A stretch of 6,930 bases of DNA from Zwartia sp. (GTDB taxonomy: Bacteria > Pseudomonadota > Gammaproteobacteria > Burkholderiales > Burkholderiaceae_B), in the NCBI GenBank assembly GCA_030653405.1, contig JAURZO010000047.1:1-6930 (forward strand), in the 5' to 3' direction. Positions 1-5,068 of the stretch are shown here, in pieces. The translations under genes were made by a program, and so were the position numbers. The notes under the pieces are model-generated. The model searched no databases, was not told where the DNA came from, and worked only from the letters and a program-made list of their open reading frames with translations. Every line of letters starts with the position of its first letter. Positions within the stretch are counted from its first letter, which is position 1.

Positions 1-722
1 AACACGTGAAAGCCGTGAAAGCCTGTCAACATGTAAAACAATGAACCGTAAGCACCAGAGTCAAATCGTAGATTCAGTGCAGAGTAGGCATAAATATACT
101 CATACGCTTGACAGCCCACGAAGACAAAGCCAAGCACAATCGTTGCAAACAACCAGAACTTCGCTTTGCCTCGATGGCTTTCACGCAAGGCATGGTGCGA
201 AATCGTTAGCGTCACGCCAGAAGCCAACAATAAAGCCGTGTTGATCGTAGGCAACCAGAAAGGTCCCATCGTCTCGAAGGCATCAACAACACCTGCAGGC
301 CCTAGGTTAGGCCATACAGCATTGAAATCAGGCCACAACAGTTGCTTGTGATCCAAATCTCCAAGCCAAGGCATTGTCACGACACGGGTGTACCAAAGCG
401 CACCAAAGAATGCGGCAAAGAACATCACCTCGGAGAAAATGAACCAACTCATGCTCCATCGGTAGGAAAGATCGATGCGTTTGCTATTCAATCCTGCCTC
501 GGACTCACGAATCGCATCGCCGAACCAGTTGTAAAGCACCACAAACAAACCGAGCAAACCAACCAGCACAGCCCACATACCAAGGCTGATACCGTTTACC
601 CACGCTGAAGCACCAAGCATCAAGATCAGCAAACAGAAGCTCGCTCGCACAGGATGCGCAGAATCAGCAGGCACGTAATAGTAAGGCGCCTCTTTAACAT
701 GGGTAGAGTGGGATGCACTCAT
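1..722 (-). CDS. ctaE: Cytochrome c oxidase subunit III, 3'-truncated by window edge
   Basis: This is subunit III of the aa3-type cytochrome c oxidase, an integral inner-membrane protein that contains no redox metal and stabilises the proton-uptake side of subunit I. The frame stays open from the ATG at 722 to the left edge, giving 240 residues of an expected total near 285-290, so the last helix or so is missing. Family marks seen: WFGDAIRESEAG (residues 66-77), the helix FIFSEVMFFAAFFGALWY (94-111) with the conserved glutamate E98, the segment LPTINTALLLASG (157-169), and the near-terminal TGFHGFHV (233-240). The chosen ATG is preceded by GGAGA with 5-nt spacing. An in-frame ATG at 734 would add MENN but overlaps that ribosome-binding site, so 722 is preferred. 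It is the fifth gene of the oxidase operon, 35 bp after the DUF2970 gene. Family assignment is secure. Confidence 0.96.
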   Translation of the reverse strand, partial: MSASHSTHVKEAPYYYVPADSAHPVRASFCLLILMLGASAWVNGISLGMWAVLVGLLGLFVVLYNWFGDAIRESEAGLNSKRIDLSYRWSMSWFIFSEVMFFAAFFGALWYTRVVTMPWLGDLDHKQLLWPDFNAVWPNLGPAGVVDAFETMGPFWLPTINTALLLASGVTLTISHHALRESHRGKAKFWLFATIVLGFVFVGCQAYEYIYAYSALNLRFDSGAYGSLFYMLTGFHGFHV

Positions 723-757
723 ATTGTTCTCCATACTACAAATAATCAAATATTGTT

Positions 758-982
758 CTAGCTGAGACTTGCGACGGCCAACTGGACAATCAAAACAAGA
801 CTCACCACAAATATCACACCAAACAGTAGACCGGCGATCACAAGATGAACCGGATTCAGTCTGGCGATATCTTCTTGATATCCCTTCCCTTTCCTCACTC
901 CGAACATGGCCCACGAAATGGCCTTGAGCGTTTGAAAAAAGTTCAGCTTGCGCTGAGATAGCTCTTTGAGATCTTGACTCAT
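758..982 (-). CDS. DUF2970 family small membrane protein of the oxidase operon
   Basis: This 74-residue protein matches the DUF2970 pattern known from betaproteobacterial cytochrome oxidase operons. It has a basic N-terminal half containing FFQTLKAISWAMFGVRKGKGY (family core around residues 15-35), then DIARLNPVHLVIAGL, and a single strongly hydrophobic helix at about residues 45-70. The predicted product is a one-helix inner-membrane protein. Its biochemical role is not established; an accessory or assembly role in the aa3 oxidase is inferred from its fixed position next to the subunit genes. The ATG at 982 has a purine-rich GAGGCGG upstream with suitable spacing. It lies 21 bp after the 38-residue gene and 35 bp before ctaE, so cotranscription is likely. 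In related operons ctaG usually precedes it; here it does not. Confidence 0.88.
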   Translation of the reverse strand: MSQDLKELSQRKLNFFQTLKAISWAMFGVRKGKGYQEDIARLNPVHLVIAGLLFGVIFVVSLVLIVQLAVASLS

Positions 983-1003
983 GTGTTTACCGCCTCACTT
1001 GTG

Positions 1004-1120
1004 TCAAGAAAAGTAATGCATGTAAAACTGCCTGCCAATTGTCCAGCCAAACATTACAAGCACAAGCACCAGAAAAATTAAACCGGCCCGCTTGTTCTTG
1101 CGACGTTGCTCTGGAGTCAT
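1004..1120 (-). CDS. Cytochrome oxidase small assembly protein (38 aa, one transmembrane helix)
   Basis: This short gene is easily missed. Reading the minus strand from the ATG at 1120 to the TGA at 1004 gives 38 residues: a charged start, MTPEQRRKNKRAG, one hydrophobic helix, LIFLVLVLVMFGWTIG (residues 14-29), and a short tail ending HYFS. An AGGA ribosome-binding site with 7-nt spacing overlaps the ctaD stop codon, and the start lies 9 bp after ctaD, which suggests coupled translation. Burkholderiales oxidase operons carry a tiny protein of this shape (MTPEQ-like start, basic stretch, one helix) right after ctaD, annotated as cytochrome oxidase small assembly protein. The basic N-terminus predicts a cytoplasmic N-terminus and periplasmic C-terminus. 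Function is known mainly from context. I am fairly sure it is real because of position, ribosome-binding site and family resemblance. Confidence 0.82.
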   Translation of the reverse strand: MTPEQRRKNKRAGLIFLVLVLVMFGWTIGRQFYMHYFS

Positions 1121-1129
1121 CTTTAAATC

Positions 1130-2755
1130 CTACTTGACCTGTGGTGGGGTCTCAAATGTGTGGAACGGTGCAGGTGACGGAACAGTCCACTCTAGTCCCT
1201 CAGCGCCTTCCCATGGCTTAGCAGGAGCGCGCTCGCCCTTGCCGGCATAGGCCTTCAACACAATGTACAAGAATAACAACTGTGAAAACCCGAACCAGAA
1301 CGCTCCAAGAGTGGCGATTTGGTGGAAATCAGTAAATTGTGCTGCATAGTCGGCATAACGACGTGGCATCCCTGCAAGTCCCATAAAGTGCATGGGGAAG
1401 AAGGTGATGTTGAAGGAGATCATGCTCATCCAGAAGTGCCACTTACCGAGGCGCTCGTCGTACATGTAACCCGACCACTTTGGCAACCAGTAATACGTGC
1501 CCGCAAACAAGGCAAACAAAGAGCCTGCAACTAGCACGTAGTGAAAGTGCGCCACCACGTAATAGGTATCATGAACCTGGATATCGATAGGCGCCATCGA
1601 CAAGATCAAACCCGTGAAGCCGCCAATCGTGAACACAAAGATGAAACCCACAGCGAACAACATTGGGGTTTCAAAAGTCATCGAACCGCGCCACATGGTG
1701 GCAACCCAGTTAAACACCTTGACGCCCGTGGGAATCGAAATCAACATCGTTGCGTACATGAAATAAAGCTGTGCTGTCACTGGCATTCCCGTCGCGAACA
1801 TGTGGTGGGCCCACACGATAAACGAAAGGATCGCAATCGATGCTGTTGCATACACCATCGAGGCATAACCAAACAGTTGCTTACGAGCAAAGGCAGGTAC
1901 GATCGCTGAAACAATGCCAAACGCCGGCAAAATCATGATGTACACCTCGGGATGCCCGAAGAACCAGAAAATGTGCTGGTACAAAACAGGATCGCCACCA
2001 ACAGCAGCGTTAAAGAAGCCGGTGCCGAAATGACGGTCTGTCAGAACCATCGTAATCGCGGCAGCCAGGACAGGCATCACAGCAATCAACAAATAGGCCG
2101 TAATCAACCAGGTCCAGCAAAACAATGGCATCTTCATCAATGTCATACCGGGGGCGCGCATGTTCAAGATCGTCACCACGATATTGATGGCACCCATGAT
2201 TGACGAGGCACCCATGATGTGGATGGCGAAAATCGCCAAATCCATACCCGGTCCCATCTGAGCGGTTAGCGGCGCATAAAGCGTCCAGCCCGCTGCCGTA
2301 GCACCGCCAGGCACAAAGAATGAAGCCGTCAGAAGGATTGCAGCGACTGGCAGCAACCAGAAACTGAAGTTGTTCATCCTTGCGAAGGCCATGTCGGATG
2401 CGCCAATTTGTAGCGGTATCATCCAATTCGCAAAGCCCACGAAGGCCGGCATAATCGCACCGAACACCATGATCAGACCATGCATCGTCGTGAACTGGTT
2501 AAACAGCTCGGGACGGAAAAATTGCAAACCTGGCTCGAACAACTCTGTGCGCAACAGAAGCGCTAGCGCACCGCCTTCGAGCAACATCGTGAACGAAAAA
2601 ATCAAATACATCGTACCGATGTCTTTGTGGTTAGTCGCAAACAACCAACGACGCCACCCGTGCAGCGAAGGACCGTGGTGCTCATGGTCGTGCGCATGAT
2701 CGTGGTCATGTCCGTGGCCGTGGCCACCAATGTGATCTGCTGGAATGCTACTCAT
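1130..2755 (-). CDS. ctaD: Cytochrome c oxidase subunit I, aa3 type
   Basis: This is the catalytic subunit of the haem-copper oxidase. It reduces O2 to water at the haem a3-CuB centre and pumps protons across the inner membrane. At 541 residues it is full length. Visible ligands: H92 (MHG) for haem a; H268 in WFFGHPEVY plus H317 and H318 (HHMF) for CuB; Y272, the tyrosine cross-linked to H268; H403 for haem a3 and H405 for haem a in VAHFHYV. Proton-path residues are present: D121 (D channel entry, in IGASDMAF), E270 and K345 (K channel), which places it in the A-type group. Residues 8-27 hold ten histidines in an HGHGHDHDHAHDH-type stretch before the conserved GWRRWLFATNHKDIGT. The ATG at 2755 has AGGAG with 6-nt spacing. 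It lies 96 bp after ctaC, with a stem-loop in between, and 9 bp before the small assembly protein gene. Confidence 0.99.
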   Translation of the reverse strand: MSSIPADHIGGHGHGHDHDHAHDHEHHGPSLHGWRRWLFATNHKDIGTMYLIFSFTMLLEGGALALLLRTELFEPGLQFFRPELFNQFTTMHGLIMVFGAIMPAFVGFANWMIPLQIGASDMAFARMNNFSFWLLPVAAILLTASFFVPGGATAAGWTLYAPLTAQMGPGMDLAIFAIHIMGASSIMGAINIVVTILNMRAPGMTLMKMPLFCWTWLITAYLLIAVMPVLAAAITMVLTDRHFGTGFFNAAVGGDPVLYQHIFWFFGHPEVYIMILPAFGIVSAIVPAFARKQLFGYASMVYATASIAILSFIVWAHHMFATGMPVTAQLYFMYATMLISIPTGVKVFNWVATMWRGSMTFETPMLFAVGFIFVFTIGGFTGLILSMAPIDIQVHDTYYVVAHFHYVLVAGSLFALFAGTYYWLPKWSGYMYDERLGKWHFWMSMISFNITFFPMHFMGLAGMPRRYADYAAQFTDFHQIATLGAFWFGFSQLLFLYIVLKAYAGKGERAPAKPWEGAEGLEWTVPSPAPFHTFETPPQVK

Positions 2756-2761
2756 GGTGAA

Positions 2762-2766
2762 CTCCT
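2762..2766 (-). promoter_or_regulatory. Ribosome-binding site of ctaD
   Basis: AGGAG on the minus strand, 6 nt before the ATG at 2755. It supports the start that keeps the whole histidine-rich N-terminus. It lies about 15 nt downstream of the intergenic stem-loop and is left unpaired by it. Confidence 0.75.
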
Positions 2767-2780
2767 AATCCTGCTTAGGC

Positions 2781-2804
2781 TGCTTGCACCCAATAGTGCA
2801 AGCA
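2781..2804 (-). promoter_or_regulatory. Perfect stem-loop between ctaC and ctaD
   Basis: A perfect 9-bp inverted repeat, TGCTTGCAC and GTGCAAGCA, separated by 6 nt, lies in the only sizeable gap inside the oxidase operon. No run of T follows it in the direction of transcription, so it does not look like a standard intrinsic terminator. It could be an mRNA-stabilising or processing hairpin that sets the ratio of ctaC to ctaD, or a dyad operator in DNA. The repeat is seen directly; the function is inference. Confidence 0.55.
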
Positions 2805-2808
2805 ACGA

Positions 2809-2836
2809 TCTATACGAATTGATCCGTTTAACTCAA
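2809..2836 (-). promoter_or_regulatory. Possible weak internal promoter before ctaD
   Basis: On the minus strand TTGAGT (2836-2831) is followed after 16 nt by TATAGA (2814-2809), each matching four of six sigma-70 consensus bases. A transcript from here would begin close to the stem-loop at 2781-2804, giving ctaD an mRNA with a hairpin near its 5' end. The match is weak and may be chance. Confidence 0.2.
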
Positions 2837-2851
2837 CTAACAACGCGCCGT

Positions 2852-4006
2852 TTAGCGTGCAGCCTTAACGTCGGCAGGCGATACCACTGGGTCCTTTCCC
2901 TTGCCTGCGTTTGTCCAAGAAGCACGCGTATACGTAATCACCGAGGCAATCTCGACATCATTAAGTTGAGCAAATGAGGCCATCGCAGTACCCGGCTTAC
3001 CTTTCAACAAAATCTCGATATTTGCAGCTTTCGGGCCCATCACAAGCGCACTTGCATCCAGGGCAGGAAAAGCACCTACCACACCCTTGCCGCTACCTTG
3101 ATGGCAGGCTACGCAATTGGCGGCATACACTTTTTCACCACGAGCGATGAGCTCAGCTGGTGTCCATTCTTTGCTTGGATCATCTGCAGCGGCCAAAAGC
3201 AATTTCTTTTGTTCCGCAGCCCATGTTGCATAGTCTGCTTCAGAAACAACCTTAACAACAATAGGCATAAAGGCGTGATCTTTGCCGCATAGCTCGGTAC
3301 ATTGACCGCGGAACTCGCCGATCTTGTCAGCACGGAACCACGTATTTCGCACAAAGCCCGGGATCGCATCCTGCTTGACCGCCAGATCAGGCACCATCCA
3401 AGAGTGGATCACGTCAGCAGCGGTCACAGCCAAGCGGATTTTTTTACCCACAGGAACAACCAGCGGATTATCTACTTCCATCAGGTAGAACTGACCTTTG
3501 GGCTCTTTGTTTTCAATCTGGGCACGCGGGGTGGACAAGTTAGACAAGAACTTGACTCCCGTGGCTGGACCGTCGATGTACTCGTAGCCCCACTTCCACT
3601 GGTATCCAGTGACTTTGACCGTCAAGTCCGCACCGCTCGTGTCTTTCATCGCCACGACTGTTCGGGTCGCAGGCAACGCCATTGCGATCACAATCAGAAA
3701 TGGCACGACGGTCCAGGCAACCTCGACACCCATATGCTCATGGAATGTTGCGGGTTTAAAGCCGCGTGATTTGCGGTGCGCCCAGATCGAATAAAACATG
3801 ACGCCGAAAACCGCGACGAAGATCACCAAACAGATGATCAACATGAACCAATGCAACCAAGCCACATCGCGCGCGATCTGGTTCACCCCCTCAGGGAGAT
3901 TGAGCTGATTGACGCGCGGCCCACCGGGCATGTCTTGTACTTGTGCACTCGCAATGCCGACGAAAAGCATGGCACAGGCGCCCAGTAACCCTCTCAACTT
4001 CTTCAT
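2852..4006 (-). CDS. ctaC: Cytochrome c oxidase subunit II with fused C-terminal cytochrome c domain
   Basis: This subunit takes electrons from cytochrome c and passes them through the binuclear CuA centre to subunit I. The protein is 384 residues. Residues 1-21 form a signal peptide with probable cleavage at ASA-QVQ. Two transmembrane helices follow at about 50-75 and 95-115. Next are the aromatic GYQWKWGYEY (134-143) and the CuA ligands H201, C236, E238, C240, H244 and M247. The C-terminal domain carries a haem c motif, CVACH (298-302), with M342 (GTAMASF) as probable axial ligand, so the domain is a covalently attached periplasmic cytochrome c, as in many betaproteobacterial oxidases. The frame is open up to an ATG at 4084, but AGAGGT lies just before the ATG at 4006 and the signal peptide begins there, so 4006 is chosen. 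First gene of the operon. Confidence 0.98.
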   Translation of the reverse strand: MKKLRGLLGACAMLFVGIASAQVQDMPGGPRVNQLNLPEGVNQIARDVAWLHWFMLIICLVIFVAVFGVMFYSIWAHRKSRGFKPATFHEHMGVEVAWTVVPFLIVIAMALPATRTVVAMKDTSGADLTVKVTGYQWKWGYEYIDGPATGVKFLSNLSTPRAQIENKEPKGQFYLMEVDNPLVVPVGKKIRLAVTAADVIHSWMVPDLAVKQDAIPGFVRNTWFRADKIGEFRGQCTELCGKDHAFMPIVVKVVSEADYATWAAEQKKLLLAAADDPSKEWTPAELIARGEKVYAANCVACHQGSGKGVVGAFPALDASALVMGPKAANIEILLKGKPGTAMASFAQLNDVEIASVITYTRASWTNAGKGKDPVVSPADVKAAR

Positions 4007-4010
4007 GCTG

Positions 4011-4016
4011 ACCTCT
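4011..4016 (-). promoter_or_regulatory. Ribosome-binding site that decides the ctaC start
   Basis: AGAGGT on the minus strand ends 4 nt before the ATG at 4006. In-frame ATGs upstream at 4024 and 4084 would place this site inside the coding region and bury the signal peptide behind 6 or 26 extra residues, so 4006 is the likely start. Confidence 0.7.
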
Positions 4017-4090
4017 AAACACATTGCATCGAGCCGGCCCGCGGAGTTGCAGCAATAGACACTGCTGGCGAGAAGACCCAACACAAAATT

Positions 4091-4096
4091 ATTGTA
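4091..4096 (-). promoter_or_regulatory. Possible -10 element for the oxidase operon
   Basis: TACAAT on the minus strand (five of six consensus bases) lies about 85 nt before the ctaC ATG. A second -10-like hexamer, TATGAT, is at 4108-4103. Neither has a good -35 hexamer 16-18 nt upstream, so assignment is tentative. The promoter of the oxidase operon should nevertheless lie in this divergent region, because ctaC is its first gene and faces away from the Nudix gene. Confidence 0.25.
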
Positions 4097-4187
4097 TGGC
4101 TAATCATAGGGGAAAATCGCTACGTATTAGCTCGAATCGCAAAGAAACGGAGGTGATTGTAGCGCAGGCTTGGCAACCATGCTGCAC

Positions 4188-4193
4188 TACAAT
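4188..4193 (+). promoter_or_regulatory. Possible -10 element for the Nudix gene
   Basis: TACAAT on the plus strand ends 29 nt before the Nudix ATG. The nearest -35-like hexamer, TTGGCA at 4170-4175, is only 12 nt away, which is too short for a standard sigma-70 promoter. If used, it would give a short leader of about 20 nt. Confidence 0.2.
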
Positions 4194-4222
4194 GCCTTTA
4201 CTCAATCAGGCGTATCAGAATC

Positions 4223-5068
4223 ATGTCTTCTTCAGGTCCCGTCATCGGTCGTCAAGACCTGCATCTGCTTTTGGACACGCTTATCAAACGTGCGACAGAA
4301 CAGCCAGAATCCGGCTCGTTGCCGCTTTACATTGGCGGACAGCGATGCGGATGGCTTTTCCCTGCCGCAGCGCAAGCACTAATCGGCGCCTCGGGCGTCA
4401 GACTGACCTCGGATCAGGCCCACTTTGGCACTCGCTTCACCTCCGCAAATGATCTCAACACACTCCTAGCTGAGTTAGCGCTCACACTCAAAGCAGCCGG
4501 CTGTACACCTGGATGGCGCAATGAGCTTCTGGATGTCTGGTCAGAACACTCGGAGAGTGCTGACAGCCCTTGCGTCCGAGTAGGCGCGATCGAACGAGGC
4601 GCAATGCGCCCTCTCGGACTCATGACCCGGGCTGTGCACCTAAGTGGCTGGTCTGAGGACGGTCAACTGTGGGTTGCAAGACGTGCGCTCACCAAAGCAA
4701 CGGATCCTGGCATGTGGGACACGCTGGTTGGCGGACTCGTCGGTTATTTAGAGGATCCAGAGCTTGCGATTATTCGCGAATCTGACGAGGAGGCTGGACT
4801 GGATGCCCCCGACCTCGTCAATCGCACCCCCTTGCGGACGATCGCGCATATGAGACGTCGTCTCCCCGAGGGTTTTCAAACCGAGGCTGTGATGACTTGC
4901 GAATGCGTGTTGCCTGGGCAAACCAGACCAAGCAATCGTGATGGCGAGGTCATGGAGATTCAGCTTTTTGACACTGAAACGATTTATCGAATGCTAAAGG
5001 ACGATGCCTTTACGCTTGAGGCCTCAATTGTCATCACGGAGGATCTGTGGCGACGATCTCCGCATTAG
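4223..5068 (+). CDS. Nudix hydrolase with DUF4743-like N-terminal domain
   Basis: This is a predicted cytosolic Nudix pyrophosphohydrolase of 281 residues. The Nudix box is complete at residues 171-193: G171, E177, R185, E186, E189, E190, G192, L193, with the usual spacing; the acidic residues bind the catalytic metal. Before it comes a stretch typical of the DUF4743-Nudix group: LMTRAVHLSGW (133-143), LWVARRALTKATDPGMWDTLVGG (149-171). Residues 1-125 form an N-terminal domain resembling DUF4743. This architecture is related to the Nudix part of yeast Tnr3 and plant homologues, which hydrolyse damaged (oxo and oxy) thiamine diphosphate; transfer of that substrate here is inference. The start at 4223 has only a weak AGG about 12 nt upstream. 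The gene is divergent from ctaC and its last 35 bp overlap the 3' end of the antiporter gene. No functional link to the oxidase is evident. Confidence 0.9.
   Translation: MSSSGPVIGRQDLHLLLDTLIKRATEQPESGSLPLYIGGQRCGWLFPAAAQALIGASGVRLTSDQAHFGTRFTSANDLNTLLAELALTLKAAGCTPGWRNELLDVWSEHSESADSPCVRVGAIERGAMRPLGLMTRAVHLSGWSEDGQLWVARRALTKATDPGMWDTLVGGLVGYLEDPELAIIRESDEEAGLDAPDLVNRTPLRTIAHMRRRLPEGFQTEAVMTCECVLPGQTRPSNRDGEVMEIQLFDTETIYRMLKDDAFTLEASIVITEDLWRRSPH

Noticed and set aside
1541..1909. 122-residue plus-strand frame opposite ctaD
   Set aside because: Antisense to a highly conserved gene, rich in His and Arg as expected from reverse-strand reading, with no domain or ribosome-binding site support.
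2010..2426. 138-residue open frame on the minus strand inside ctaD
   Set aside because: It is a shifted-frame shadow of ctaD; the protein has no recognisable domain and the ctaD frame carries all family motifs.
2781..2804. Intrinsic terminator after ctaC
   Set aside because: The hairpin is perfect but has no T tract on the downstream side, and ctaD, an obligate partner, follows immediately.
3974..4006. Possible lipoprotein signal in CtaC (LGAC, cysteine at residue 11)
   Set aside because: The cysteine lies too early, within the hydrophobic core of the signal peptide; the ASA-QVQ site at residue 21 fits ordinary signal peptidase cleavage better.
4007..4084. N-terminal extension of CtaC up to the ATG at 4084
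   Set aside because: The extension lacks a signal-peptide layout, while the ATG at 4006 has both a ribosome-binding site and a clear signal peptide directly after it.
4149..4157. Fragment of a 16S rRNA 3' end on the minus strand (ATCACCTCC)
   Set aside because: Only nine bases match and the flanks diverge, so there is no support for an rRNA remnant.
4024..4452. 142-residue plus-strand frame across the divergent region and into the Nudix gene
   Set aside because: It overlaps the ctaC upstream region and the Nudix start in another frame, and its sequence is low-complexity and Arg-rich with no known domain.
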